A stretch of 48,751 bases of DNA from a virus. The stretch's first letter is position 1, and every line of letters starts with the position of its first letter. The stretch spans positions 1 to 48,751 of the IMG/VR virus record IMGVR_UViG_3300046524_000034; one strand, 5' to 3'. Made by a program: the position numbers and the translations under genes. The notes below the pieces were generated by a model that saw only the letters and a list, made by a program, of their open reading frames with translations, was not told where the DNA came from and did not search any database. Positions 19,599 to 27,624 of this stretch are shown in pieces.

Positions 19599-20828
19599 AT
19601 GTCGCTCCAGGAGAACGTACGCAGCGCCCGGCGGACCGAGGGATGGACTCAGGAACGCCTCGCCGAAGAGGCCGACCTCTCGGTGGGCACCATCCGCAAG
19701 GTCGAGCAAGGCGGGACCGTCGCAGTCGAGACGATCCACGCACTCGCCCGAGCCCTCGGCACCACGACCTCCAGCCTGTTCGCTTCCGAGGCGCCGGCCC
19801 CCGTCCATGAGGCGGAAGGCGACGGCCCCAAGCTGACCGAGCTGCGCCGGGCACTCATGCCACCGATCGGACTGACCACGGTGGTGACCGAACCCACCGA
19901 CGTCCGAGATCTGCACTCCATTCAGACAGACATCGCCGACTCGCACTCCCTGTACCACGCCGACCGCTACGACTCCGTCGCCAAGCGCCTGCCGGGCATC
20001 CTGCGCGCCAGCGAGACCGCGGTGGCCCTCAGCGATGGCGAGGCACGCAAGCAGGCGGTCGTCACCCGCGCGAGCGCCTTCCTCCTGGCCGGGAAGTACC
20101 TCACACAGGTACGGCGCTACGACATGGCCTACCACGCCCTCTCGCGGGCGATCATGGACGCTCGGGAGGCCGGCGACACCCAACTCGCCGCCACGGGCGT
20201 GGTCGGGATGGGCTGGCTGCTCCTGCGACAGGACCGCTTCGACGAGGCCGAGCAACTGGCCGCCACCACGGCCGAAGAGGTCGAGCCGCGCCTGTCCAGC
20301 GCTACGCCGGGCCAACTGGCCGTCTGGGGTGAGCTGAACCTCCGCGTAGCCTCCGCTGCCCGCCGCAACAACCGTCCGGACGTCGCCAAGGCGGCCCGGC
20401 GCATGGCTGCGACCGCAGCGAGCGCCCTGGATCGCGAGCACGTCGACTTCCGGCAGCACTGGACCACGTTCGGGCCGGTGACGGCCGAGACGAAGGTCAT
20501 CGAAGACCTCGCCCTCATCGGGGACGCTCGGGGAGTGCTCAGCCGGGCCGACGACGGGCCCGTGGGCCCCAAGGGGGTCAAGCGGCTCGGCCGGCCGAGT
20601 GCGAACAACTGGGGGAGGCACCGCCTCGACGTGGCGAAGGCCCACGTGCTCCTCGGCTCGCATCAGGACGCCATGGACGAGCTGACCGGCGTCCGGACGG
20701 AGTCCCCGGAGTGGTTGCGGCACCAGTCGATGGCCCGTCACGTCATGCGGGACATCCTGAGCCACCGCAAGCGCACGCTGACCCAGGACATGCGCGACAT
20801 GGCCGTGCATCTGGGCGTCAACGGGTAA
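19599..20828 (+). CDS. XRE-family regulator with TPR-like C-terminus
   Basis: Encodes 409 residues from ATG 19599 after GGGAGGTGATTCG. Residues 1-65 are an HTH_3/XRE DNA-binding domain: ENVRSARRTEGWTQERLAEE, LSVGTIRKVEQGGTVAVETI, then ALARALGTTTSSLF. The remaining residues are helical repeats (SASAF-type A-x3-Y-x-G motifs, for example AVVTRASAFLLAGKYLTQVR and AATGVVGMGWLLLRQDRFDE) of the tetratricopeptide kind found in chromosomal Streptomyces regulators. It is probably a host-derived regulator carried as cargo or involved in lysogeny. It is not the best candidate for the immunity repressor, which is at 33 kb. Confidence 0.85.
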   Translation: MSLQENVRSARRTEGWTQERLAEEADLSVGTIRKVEQGGTVAVETIHALARALGTTTSSLFASEAPAPVHEAEGDGPKLTELRRALMPPIGLTTVVTEPTDVRDLHSIQTDIADSHSLYHADRYDSVAKRLPGILRASETAVALSDGEARKQAVVTRASAFLLAGKYLTQVRRYDMAYHALSRAIMDAREAGDTQLAATGVVGMGWLLLRQDRFDEAEQLAATTAEEVEPRLSSATPGQLAVWGELNLRVASAARRNNRPDVAKAARRMAATAASALDREHVDFRQHWTTFGPVTAETKVIEDLALIGDARGVLSRADDGPVGPKGVKRLGRPSANNWGRHRLDVAKAHVLLGSHQDAMDELTGVRTESPEWLRHQSMARHVMRDILSHRKRTLTQDMRDMAVHLGVNG

Positions 20829-20875
20829 CTACCATGCTCCGTGGTAGTTCCTGGCGATCAGTCAGCCAACTACCA
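20827..20875. repeat. AACTACCA operator-like repeats
   Basis: AACTACCA (20827-20834) and TGGTAGTT (20842-20849) form a perfect 8-base inverted repeat, and a third copy, AACTACCA, lies at 20868-20875, 41 bases from the first. Placed between the XRE gene and the next small gene, this looks like a binding site, perhaps for the XRE protein. Confidence 0.5.
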
Positions 20876-20921
20876 CGCTGTGTGTCTGGGCTGGCACGTG
20901 TCGCCCTCGTACCTTCGGATC

Positions 20922-21170
20922 ATGGCCACCACGGACAGTGAGACAGCGACCCTGAAGCCGGAGGAATGTGAGCTCGGGTCGACGGTGTGGGATACCAGAC
21001 GCGATGTGCCCGGCGTCGTGATGGGGCACGTAGGAGGAGGAAGGGTGCAGCTCCGCGCGGTCGGCGGAGGCAGGGAGTGGGACGCCACCCAGTTGCGCCG
21101 GCTCACCGCACGGGAGGAGCTCAGCCTCCACCTGGCCGCACGCAACGACGCGTCGCGGAGCGGCCTGTGA
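20922..21170 (+). CDS. Small Streptomyces-type protein, SH3-like
   Basis: Encodes 82 residues from ATG 20922. An acidic N-terminus is followed by a beta-rich core, GSTVWDTRRDVPGVVMGHVG then GRVQLRAVGGGREWDA, reminiscent of small KOW/SH3-like barrels, and a helical end. Proteins of this look sit beside XRE regulators in Streptomyces chromosomes, which suggests this block came from a host. The stop overlaps the next gene's GTG by four bases. Confidence 0.7.
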   Translation: MATTDSETATLKPEECELGSTVWDTRRDVPGVVMGHVGGGRVQLRAVGGGREWDATQLRRLTAREELSLHLAARNDASRSGL

Positions 21171-21409
21171 GCGGCGCGAAGGCGATCATCCGGCACGAGA
21201 CGTGGACTCTGATACCTGACCGGGAGCCGGACGCGGAGCCCGTGACGCACAGGATGAAGTGCGCCGTGTGCGGTGAGGAGTCGGGCGAGGATGGGTCGTG
21301 GGAGCCGCCCCAGTCGTGGGTCCTGGAGCACTCCGGGAAGAACCGCTCGCACCACTCGTACTCCGAGATCATCACCCGTCCGTGGCGGGCCTTCATGCAC
21401 AACCCCTGA
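21167..21409 (+). CDS. DUF7848-like small protein
   Basis: Encodes 80 residues from GTG 21167 (GTGA overlap). The sequence has a beta start (IIRHETWTLIPDREPDAEPV), a zinc-knuckle-like MKCAVCGEESGE, then WVLEHSGKNRSHHSYSEI and TRPWRAF. This arrangement matches what I remember as DUF7848, a family of small Streptomyces proteins that accompany XRE-type regulators. The function is unknown. It is co-transcribed with the previous gene and precedes a terminator. Confidence 0.7.
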   Translation: MSGAKAIIRHETWTLIPDREPDAEPVTHRMKCAVCGEESGEDGSWEPPQSWVLEHSGKNRSHHSYSEIITRPWRAFMHNP

Positions 21410-21466
21410 GACCGGCCCCGCCCCAGCGCTACCCCCGTGGCGCTCGGGCGGGGCCTCCAACGACGA

Positions 21467-21498
21467 AAGACCCCCCAGCCGTGAGGCCAGGGGGTCTT
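21467..21498. terminator. Bidirectional terminator hairpin
   Basis: AAGACCCCC (21467-21475) pairs with GGGGGTCTT (21490-21498), followed on the plus strand by CGTTTG. It separates the convergent DUF7848-like gene and ribonucleotide reductase. Confidence 0.75.
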
Positions 21499-21508
21499 CG
21501 TTTGCAGG

Positions 21509-23617
21509 TCAGCGCACCGGGCAGGCGCCGGTCGCGCAGTCCTCGTCGGTGCTGTCCTCGATCGAGGTCACGTCGTAGGAGTCGAACTCCTCCTCGGTGA
21601 TCCGCTCGTACGGAGCCTGGGCCCGCGTGCCGTCCGGCATGAGGGTCGTGCCCTTCAGGTCGGGCAGCCAGCGGGCGATGATGCCGGCCACTTCCTCGAC
21701 CGTGTACTTCCCCTCCGGGAAGTTCGCGGTGTACGAGACGGCGTTGTCGGCGTACTCCTGCTGGTACATGGCCTGGAAGGCGAGCATCGAGTTGAGGTCG
21801 ATCTCGTCTGCGGACTCCACGATCGCCGGGTCGTAGCCCAGGGCCTCCACCTCGGCGACCAGCTTCTCCTTCGTCGGGTACGCCACGACCATCGTGTTGC
21901 CGGACTGGTCGTAGATGCACTTCTCGACCAGGAGGCCGGCGTTCACAGCGTCCCGCACCGTCGCGGCCTGCGCCGGGTCCGTCATCGAGAACCGCACGCG
22001 CCGGATGAAGTGCCTGGCGTAGATCGGGTGGATGCCCTCGCTCACGCCGGGGAGTTTCGCGATCGAGCCGGTCGGGGCCACGGTCGTCACCTTCACCGGC
22101 TCCGGCGTGCGCAGCTCGAAGGCGTACTCGCGGGCCTCGTCCCGGACGGTGTCCGCCAACTCGTTGAGCAGGTTCCGGAACGCGTACCCGTAGGCGGCCT
22201 GGGAGTAGGGGATGCCCTGCTTGGCGAGGAAGCCCTGCACTCCGAGGTGGCCGACGCCCACGCGCCGCTCACTGTGCATCACCTGGCGCTGCTGATCGTC
22301 GGTCATGTCGCCGTAGGTGGCCCGGATCAGGAACCGCGTCATCAGCTCGTGCGCCCGCGTCAGGCCCTTGTGGTCGACTCGCCCACCCTTCTCCTTCGGG
22401 GCGAAGTGGTCGAGGTTGACGTGGCCGAGCACGCAGGCGCCGGTCGGAGGGAGCGCGATCTCTCCGCACGGGTTGGTCGCGATGACCTCGTTGACCTCCC
22501 CCTCGTTGGAGTAGGTGCTGTTCCAGTAGCCGGGCTCGCCGTTGCGGAGCATCCCCTCGACCACGCGGGTGTGGACGTGGTGCGCCTCCAGGCCGAGCGC
22601 CGTGTCGATGCTGCCCAGCGCGTTGATGAACGTGGAGTCGATCTCGACGCTGATGTTCGTCGTCCAGTGCTTCGAGCCGTCCGCCTTGCAGTCCAGGAAG
22701 GCGTCGATGAACGGGTCGTCCCACTTGCAGATCGCCATGCGGGCCGAGCGGCGGACACCGCCCGAGACGACGCACTCCGCGATGGCGTGGTCGAGCTCCA
22801 TCGCCTCGACGGGCGTCAGGTGCTCGTAGCTCCAGCCGTAGCCGTCGCCGACCTCGACGTGCCGCTCGCCGACCGCGCGGTTCAGTACGCCGGCCGCCTC
22901 CTGGAGCATCCGTGCGAAGGGGCCGGGACCGCTGGCCGTGCCGCCGAACGTCTTCAGCCGGCTGCCCTTGCAGCGCACACGGGACACGTCGTAGACGCGG
23001 GCCTTGTGCTTGACCTCGTCGTCGGTCATGAAGGTGTCGATCAGGTCGACCAGGGCGTCGGCCCAGCCCTCGCGGGAGTCCTCGACCTCGAAGGCGCCGG
23101 CCCAGTCCGAGTCGTACTCGGTCGAGAGCAGGCCCGCTGCCTTCATCTCCGCGTAGTCCTGGTGCATCGGGTCGCACACCACGTGGACGTCGAGCTCGCG
23201 GCGCGGCGTGCCGTACGGGGCGAGGTACTTCGAGCTGTAGTTGCCGCCGACTCCGCCGCCCTCCATGAGGCGCATGAAGGTGAACTCGAAGTGCCGGCTG
23301 AGCTTGTCGCCCCACGGTGCGACGTGGCAGTTGAACAGGTACTGCCGGCCCTTCACGCCTGTCGCCCACAGGTGGCGTCCTGCGGGGATGATGGCGAACT
23401 GGTCCATGTGGGAGACCAGCTCGTCGTATTCGGCCCGTACGGCGTCGCTCCAGGCCGTCTGGTCGGTGCCGTGGACGAGGGCGAGGTTGCCGGCCGCGAC
23501 GCGACGGACGGTGTCCGGCCAGGTCTCCTTGGAGCCATCGGCCAGGGTGCGGGAGTAGGTGCGCTCGTAGACGAGCTGCCCGGTCGGGCCGAACGGGACC
23601 TGGTTGTCGGTCGTCAC
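21509..23617 (-). CDS. Class II (B12-dependent) ribonucleotide reductase, monomeric
   Basis: Reduces ribonucleotides to deoxyribonucleotides with adenosylcobalamin. It has 702 residues from GTG 23617 behind AGGAGGAACACAGCA. Cys97 (LFNCHV) and Cys395 form the substrate disulphide pair and Cys384 in NPCGEI is the thiyl-radical site. The 384/395 spacing of 11 equals that of Cys408/Cys419 in the Lactobacillus leichmannii enzyme. The C-terminal shuttle pair is Cys694/Cys699 (CATGACPVR), also with the same spacing of five. A phage carrying this form depends on host cobalamin. It is probably the last gene of the leftward replication operon. Confidence 0.95.
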   Translation of the reverse strand: MTTDNQVPFGPTGQLVYERTYSRTLADGSKETWPDTVRRVAAGNLALVHGTDQTAWSDAVRAEYDELVSHMDQFAIIPAGRHLWATGVKGRQYLFNCHVAPWGDKLSRHFEFTFMRLMEGGGVGGNYSSKYLAPYGTPRRELDVHVVCDPMHQDYAEMKAAGLLSTEYDSDWAGAFEVEDSREGWADALVDLIDTFMTDDEVKHKARVYDVSRVRCKGSRLKTFGGTASGPGPFARMLQEAAGVLNRAVGERHVEVGDGYGWSYEHLTPVEAMELDHAIAECVVSGGVRRSARMAICKWDDPFIDAFLDCKADGSKHWTTNISVEIDSTFINALGSIDTALGLEAHHVHTRVVEGMLRNGEPGYWNSTYSNEGEVNEVIATNPCGEIALPPTGACVLGHVNLDHFAPKEKGGRVDHKGLTRAHELMTRFLIRATYGDMTDDQQRQVMHSERRVGVGHLGVQGFLAKQGIPYSQAAYGYAFRNLLNELADTVRDEAREYAFELRTPEPVKVTTVAPTGSIAKLPGVSEGIHPIYARHFIRRVRFSMTDPAQAATVRDAVNAGLLVEKCIYDQSGNTMVVAYPTKEKLVAEVEALGYDPAIVESADEIDLNSMLAFQAMYQQEYADNAVSYTANFPEGKYTVEEVAGIIARWLPDLKGTTLMPDGTRAQAPYERITEEEFDSYDVTSIEDSTDEDCATGACPVR

Positions 23618-23686
23618 TGCTGTGTTCCTCCTGAAGTTCGGGGTCTCTCACTGCCTGAAGGGGGCGACCCGGTTGGCCGCCCCCTG

Positions 23687-23699
23687 CGTCACTTGCACA
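23687..23699 (-). promoter_or_regulatory. Stoperator-like 13-bp site
   Basis: TGTGCAAGTGACG upstream of the ribonucleotide reductase gene, pointing with transcription. The surrounding 91-base gap has no other gene. Confidence 0.55.
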
Positions 23700-23708
23700 C
23701 CGGGTCCG

Positions 23709-24092
23709 TTACATCGGACGGCCGGTCAGTTCACCGAGCACCACGATCAGGCGCTTCAGCGTCCCCGCGCTGTAGGCGGCGAGGTCGGACAGCACCTTGA
23801 TCTGCGTCGCCGTCTCCTCCGCGGTGGGGGAGGGGGTGGCGAAGTAGGTCAGGCTCAGGTCGATGCGGTGGTCGAGGTAGGTGATCGCCTCCTCGGCCTG
23901 GGCGCGCAGCCCGTCGAGCGCCATCCGCTTGTCGCGGCTGGCCAGCTCGTCCTCGTTGTACGGGCGGGAGAAGACGGGCCCGTTGCGCCAGTAGTAGGTC
24001 AGGGTCGTGTCGTCCCAGAACTCCTTGTGGAACTCGCTCATCCCTGCCGGGGGCTCGACGCCCTCGATCGGTTCCGGTGCTGTCTCACTCAC
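23709..24092 (-). CDS. Conserved phage protein of unknown function
   Basis: Encodes 127 residues from GTG 24092, overlapping the preceding gene's stop. The N-terminus is Pro/Glu-rich (ETAPEPIEGVEPPAGMSEFH), then FWDDTTLTYYWRNGPVFSRP. A long helical C-terminus (residues 55-125) includes EEAITYLDHRIDLSLTYF. No domain is recognised. It is translationally coupled to the sigma-region-4-like gene upstream. Confidence 0.7.
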   Translation of the reverse strand: MSETAPEPIEGVEPPAGMSEFHKEFWDDTTLTYYWRNGPVFSRPYNEDELASRDKRMALDGLRAQAEEAITYLDHRIDLSLTYFATPSPTAEETATQIKVLSDLAAYSAGTLKRLIVVLGELTGRPM

Positions 24093-24474
24093 TCGGTTCG
24101 TCCTCCAGTGCGTCGTATCCGTCGATGTACTTCTCGCCGTTGAGCCAGGCCGTGACCTTGCCGACCGCCCGGTCCGTGGCTTCCTGGGCTGCGGACTTCT
24201 TCACCCCGCGGTGGGAGCCGATCTCGTCGTAGCCGTAGTCGAGTCCGTAGCGCAGAACCAGGGACTGCCGCTCGACCGTGGTGAGCTCGGTCCGCTTCCA
24301 CGCCTGCTTGATGTCGGCGATGTGGACGAAGAGCGGGCTGCCCTTCTTCGGGTCCTTGTAGCCGCGCGGCATGTCGGCGTCGGGGACCAGCTCGCCCTTG
24401 ATGCCGTACGCAGCCGCGCTGTCCCAGACGGCCGGCATGATGTGCTCGACGAGAGCGCGGTTGTAGCAGGTCAC
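24085..24474 (-). CDS. Sigma-factor region-4-like protein
   Basis: Encodes 129 residues from GTG 24474 (GTGA overlap with the gene upstream). The region LTTVERQSLVLRYGLDYGYD followed by EIGSHRGVKKSAAQEATDRA has the E/R-x3-L-x-L-R-Y-G-x-D-x-x-Y-x-E-I pattern of sigma-70 region 4 (helix-turn-helix contacting -35 DNA). Residues 1-60 are unlike a sigma factor. Together with the next gene upstream, which resembles region 2, it could form a split phage sigma factor that redirects host RNA polymerase. Confidence 0.65.
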   Translation of the reverse strand: MTCYNRALVEHIMPAVWDSAAAYGIKGELVPDADMPRGYKDPKKGSPLFVHIADIKQAWKRTELTTVERQSLVLRYGLDYGYDEIGSHRGVKKSAAQEATDRAVGKVTAWLNGEKYIDGYDALEDEPSE

Positions 24475-24812
24475 TCGGCCTCACCGAAGGCTTCGAGGTT
24501 GGCCTCGAAGGACACTTGCTTGGAGCGGCGCTTCTCCTTGGTCAGGTGCTGGTCGCGCAGGCGCTGGGTCAGCCAGCGGTTGAGGGCTCCGGGGCCCAGG
24601 TCGAGGGCGGCCCTCGCCTTGCTCGGCCTCGTGGCCATCAGGACGAGAGCGTCCTGGTAGGCGTCGTCGTACTCCAGCACGCTGGGGTAGCTCTCGGCTG
24701 CCTTGCGGGCCGCACGCTGGGCGATCCCGTCCGTCTCCTCGTTGACGACCGACCAGTCCGGCCGCTCGTCGGTGCTCGTGCTGAACTCGGTCTCGATCAG
24801 GTTCAGGGTCAC
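24471..24812 (-). CDS. Sigma-factor region-2-like protein
   Basis: Encodes 113 residues from GTG 24812 (overlapping the phosphoesterase stop). After an acidic start it reads AQRAARKAAESYPSVLEYDD, AYQDALVLMATRPSKARAAL, then LNRWLTQRLRDQHLTKEKRR. This is the layout of sigma-70 region 2 (core-binding Y-D-D-x-x-Q helix, then basic R-L-R-D helix). The gene immediately downstream carries a region-4-like helix-turn-helix. A DNA-binding protein unrelated to RNA polymerase remains possible. Confidence 0.6.
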   Translation of the reverse strand: MTLNLIETEFSTSTDERPDWSVVNEETDGIAQRAARKAAESYPSVLEYDDAYQDALVLMATRPSKARAALDLGPGALNRWLTQRLRDQHLTKEKRRSKQVSFEANLEAFGEAE

Positions 24813-26008
24813 GCGTTCACTACCTCCTTCACGGGCACTCGGCCCTTGCTGGTCACTGCGACGATCAGTCCGGGGGCGCCTTCGGCGCCCTTGTTGTGCC
24901 GGAACCACGTGGACTCGGACTCCATCGACGGCACCTGGATGAAGGTGCGCGGGCCGTCCGCTTCGATGAACTCGTGGTGCAGATGGCCGGCGAGGAGCAC
25001 GTCCGCCTGGTGCATGGCCGACTTGCGGCCGAACGCCTGGCCCTTCCACCACTCGAAGTGCTTGCCGGGCCTGAACTGGTGGCCGTGGACGTGGGCGACG
25101 ACGGTGCCCGAGCACTCGACGACGACGCTCAGCTCGTCCGTGTCGGGGACGAAGAACTCGACGTGCCCGAAGCGCTGGGGGTTGAGGTCGGCGGCGTCCT
25201 TGACGGCGATCAGGGACTCGGTGTCGTGGCTGTCGTCGTAGCGGGTGACGCCCTTGCCCATGAAGCGGACGGCTTCACCGTGGTTGCCGGGCACCGCGGC
25301 CATGGTCAGGCGACTGCACATCGGCGCGAAGAGCAGGAGCGCGTGGAGCATCACTCGCCGGGTCAGGCGGATCTGCTCGTTCAGGGTGAGCGGTGTCCGC
25401 CAGGTGTTGGCGCCGCCCTGCGAGACGAAGCCTTCGATGTGGTCGCCGAGCCAGGCGACGTGCACGTGGCGGATGTTGAAGCGCAGCCGATACTCGGCGA
25501 GGAGGTCGGCGGCCTTGTTGAGGCAGGCGATGGTCCGCGCGAGCGTGCCCTCGACTCCGTCGCCGTCGATCTTGCCGAACTGCATGTCGCCGAGGCTGAC
25601 CAGGAAGGTGTGCTCCTCGCCGTCCCGGATGAACATGGTGACCGGGTCGGGCGGGGTGGAGTCGATCGCGGCGAGGAGGTCGTCGAGCGGAAGCCCCCCA
25701 CCCTCGGTGACACTTGCACACCGGGCGAAGGAGAAGCGGGTGGACACGCCTATGTCGCCGTTGGCCATGGTCCACTCCGAGGAGCGGAAGCCGGTCACGG
25801 TCCACTCGGCCGGGTCCAGGCCCTGGTTGCGGAGCACGTCGGTCGCGGCCGACTCGGTCTGCTCGAAGGTCTCGGCTCGGACGGTCACGTCCGCAGCGTC
25901 GCCCTTGACCTCGATCTGTCGGGTGAAGTCCTTCTCGGGGTCCGTGGTTCGGGCGGGGACTGCGGGGCCGACCGGCTTGGCCAGGAGTCCGTCAAGCAGC
26001 TCGCTCAC
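24809..26008 (-). CDS. Metallophosphoesterase (SbcD/Mre11-like nuclease)
   Basis: Encodes 399 residues from GTG 26008 behind AGGAAGGAGGCTCCA. The calcineurin-like metal motifs appear in order: GDMQFGK (about 153-159), WLGDHIEG (about 192-199), PGNHGE (about 247-252), and AHVHGHQ then GHLHHE (about 318-358). In phages this arrangement usually belongs to a DNA exonuclease or repair subunit. The N-terminal 110 residues are a separate domain, with a helix-rich start. It sits among replication genes. A stoperator-like site lies inside the coding sequence at 25708-25720. Confidence 0.85.
   Translation of the reverse strand: MSELLDGLLAKPVGPAVPARTTDPEKDFTRQIEVKGDAADVTVRAETFEQTESAATDVLRNQGLDPAEWTVTGFRSSEWTMANGDIGVSTRFSFARCASVTEGGGLPLDDLLAAIDSTPPDPVTMFIRDGEEHTFLVSLGDMQFGKIDGDGVEGTLARTIACLNKAADLLAEYRLRFNIRHVHVAWLGDHIEGFVSQGGANTWRTPLTLNEQIRLTRRVMLHALLLFAPMCSRLTMAAVPGNHGEAVRFMGKGVTRYDDSHDTESLIAVKDAADLNPQRFGHVEFFVPDTDELSVVVECSGTVVAHVHGHQFRPGKHFEWWKGQAFGRKSAMHQADVLLAGHLHHEFIEADGPRTFIQVPSMESESTWFRHNKGAEGAPGLIVAVTSKGRVPVKEVVNA
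25708..25720 (-). promoter_or_regulatory. Intragenic stoperator-like site
   Basis: TGTGCAAGTGTCA within the phosphoesterase gene (codons for CASV), pointing with transcription. Confidence 0.45.
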
Positions 26009-26222
26009 TGGAGCCTCCTTCCTGCCGAAGTGCTCGGCGGTACGTGCGGATGGTGGTGGCGGACACGTCGTGCCCGTGGATGCGCAGGATGGACGAGAGC
26101 CAGTCGGCCGAGGTCTGGCCGGTCAAGTGGGGTACGAGGGCGTCTCGTTCCTCCAGGGTCAGGGCCGACCAGATGTCGATCAGCGTCGGGCCCGGCGTGC
26201 CGGGCAGTTCGGGGTAGGTCAC
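25992..26222 (-). CDS. Small helix-turn-helix-like protein
   Basis: Encodes 76 residues from GTG 26222. The sequence LTLEERDALVPHLTGQTSAD leads into WLSSILRIHGHDVSATTIRT and YRRALRQ. The A/V-S-x-x-T-I-x-x-Y-R ending is the recognition-helix pattern of small phage DNA-binding proteins. It overlaps the phosphoesterase start by 17 bases. It may regulate the replication operon or help load replication proteins. Confidence 0.65.
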   Translation of the reverse strand: MTYPELPGTPGPTLIDIWSALTLEERDALVPHLTGQTSADWLSSILRIHGHDVSATTIRTYRRALRQEGGSSERAA

Positions 26223-26223
26223 T

Positions 26224-26412
26224 TCACACCGACCTTGCGACCGCGAGCTCGACGATCTCGACGTCTTCGGGCCAGTCCGTGTGCTCGGTCCCGAAGTAGG
26301 CGAAGTACCCAGGGGAGTCGGGGTCGTACTGGCAGAACTTGGCCAGGACCACCTCGTGCCCCCCTCGCGCTACAACGTAGGCAAGTCGGCCATGCTTCAG
26401 TTCGGCATCCAC
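26224..26412 (-). CDS. Small protein of unknown function
   Basis: Encodes 62 residues from GTG 26412. Two beta segments (GRLAYVVARGGHEVVLAKFC, then YFAYFGTEHTDWPEDVEIVE) suggest a small barrel. The start immediately follows the previous gene's stop (TGAGTGG) and its own stop lies one base from the next gene's start. No family is recognised. Confidence 0.65.
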   Translation of the reverse strand: MDAELKHGRLAYVVARGGHEVVLAKFCQYDPDSPGYFAYFGTEHTDWPEDVEIVELAVARSV

Positions 26413-26622
26413 TCAGTCCAGCACCCCGAGCTCCGAGGCCCAGTACATCTGGACCAGCTCGAACGTCTCCTCCTTGGTGAAGCCCTCCTCGCGCAGGGCC
26501 GCACGCAGGTCGCCCACGATGGACGCCGCCCGCTTGGTGTGGGCGAAGGAGTCGACGACCGGCTCGACGCTCACGATCTCGATCTCCTCGAACTCCTCGG
26601 GGGACTGATCCTCGGGCCTCAC
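26413..26622 (-). CDS. Small acidic protein of unknown function
   Basis: Encodes 69 residues from GTG 26622 (GTGA overlap). Acidic N-terminus (EDQSPEEFEEIEIVSVEPVV), then a helical pair (IVGDLRAALREEGFTKEETF, then ELVQMYWASELG). The pattern resembles small helical adaptor-like proteins seen in actinophage replication blocks. The role is unknown. Confidence 0.65.
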   Translation of the reverse strand: MRPEDQSPEEFEEIEIVSVEPVVDSFAHTKRAASIVGDLRAALREEGFTKEETFELVQMYWASELGVLD

Positions 26623-26945
26623 TCGGCACCGTCCAGCTTGATGACCTCGTCCAGGGCCACGGCGGAGAGCTGGAGGAGGGAGTAGCGGCGCTCGCTGGGG
26701 TTGAGGCCGGCCAGGGCCTCGAAGGCGAGCGAGAGGACCAGGGCGTCGAAGGTGCCCGAGTCGGCGTACTCGCGGCCCCACGCGGCCGAACGGCGGTCGT
26801 GCAGCGCGGCGCGGTCCTTGGGGACCGGCTGCACCTGGAAGTCGCCCAGGTGCTTGGCTGCGGCTTTCATGTCGGTGATGGCCCGCGTCATCGGGTCCGG
26901 CTTGCGGCCGGCCTTCTTCGGCGTCTGCGTCTGGGTCTCTGCCAC
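26619..26945 (-). CDS. Protein of unknown function
   Basis: Encodes 108 residues from GTG 26945 with GAAGAAGGAGGACTGACA upstream. A basic Lys/Arg/Pro-rich N-terminus (TPKKAGRKPDPMTRAITDMK) precedes helices including WGREYADSGTFDALVLSLAF and SERRYSLLQLSAVALDEVIK. The basic leader suggests DNA contact. It lies two bases downstream of the TOPRIM gene and belongs to the replication operon. Confidence 0.65.
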   Translation of the reverse strand: MAETQTQTPKKAGRKPDPMTRAITDMKAAAKHLGDFQVQPVPKDRAALHDRRSAAWGREYADSGTFDALVLSLAFEALAGLNPSERRYSLLQLSAVALDEVIKLDGAE

Positions 26946-26947
26946 TG

Positions 26948-27610
26948 TCAGTCCTCCTTCTTCTGCACCAGGGAGAGCACGTGCTCGGCCCCGTGTGCCA
27001 TGTAGGTGTCGGTCACGTCGGCCTTCAGGCGTACGGCCTTGGCCGTGCGGAGCTGCCGGGTGATCTTGCCGGTGAGCTCGGCGCCCGCGTCGTCGGGGTC
27101 GGCCCAGGTCCACACGCGGTTGAAGCCGGCGAGCATCCTTCGGTGCCGGCCGAACCACATGTTGGCGCCGGGAATGGCGACCGCAGGCAGGCCCAGCTTG
27201 TTCAGGATGATGGCGTCGAGCTCGCCCTCGGTGACGTGGATCTCTTCGCCTGCTCGGTGGACGGCGCCCACGTGGAACATGCGGGGGATGTCGTCCTTGA
27301 TGGTGTTGTACTTGCCGTGGAAGTAGTCACGGTGGTTGTGCTCGGACAGGCACCGGAAGCGGACGGTGAGCGGCTGGCCGTCTCGTCCGAGGTAGGGGAT
27401 GGCGAGCATCCCGCGGTACTTCTCGTGTCCGGGCGCCGGGTCGGCGACGATCCCGAGCCGGAAGGCCAGGGCCTCGTCCCGCCCGATGCCTCGCGCCATG
27501 AGGTAGGCCGCAGTGTCGGCCGTGAGGTGCGCCTGGTAGGTGGCTACCGCCTCCTCCAGCATCTCCTTCTGGGACGTCGAGAGCGGCGTGAGCGGTTCGT
27601 GCTCGGCCAA
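26948..27610 (-). CDS. Primase TOPRIM-domain protein
   Basis: Encodes 220 residues. TTG 27610 is chosen as start because AGGAGGAGAACCAGC lies at ideal distance before it. Residues 1-100 resemble the region linking zinc and catalytic domains of DnaG. The TOPRIM fold shows EIHVTEGELDAIILNKLGLP (catalytic Glu, about 124-143), AVAIPGANMWFG and WADPDDAGAE (DxD metal site, about 170-179). The protein lacks the zinc-binding domain, which is encoded by the separate gene just upstream, so the two probably form one primase. Confidence 0.82.
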   Translation of the reverse strand: MAEHEPLTPLSTSQKEMLEEAVATYQAHLTADTAAYLMARGIGRDEALAFRLGIVADPAPGHEKYRGMLAIPYLGRDGQPLTVRFRCLSEHNHRDYFHGKYNTIKDDIPRMFHVGAVHRAGEEIHVTEGELDAIILNKLGLPAVAIPGANMWFGRHRRMLAGFNRVWTWADPDDAGAELTGKITRQLRTAKAVRLKADVTDTYMAHGAEHVLSLVQKKED

Positions 27611-27624
27611 GCTGGTTCTCCTCC

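Noticed and set aside
19599-20828. The XRE-TPR protein as the main immunity repressor
   Set aside because: The 33 kb gene has the L5-like sequence and stoperator-flanked position. The XRE-TPR gene resembles host regulators and no stoperator-like site lies by it.
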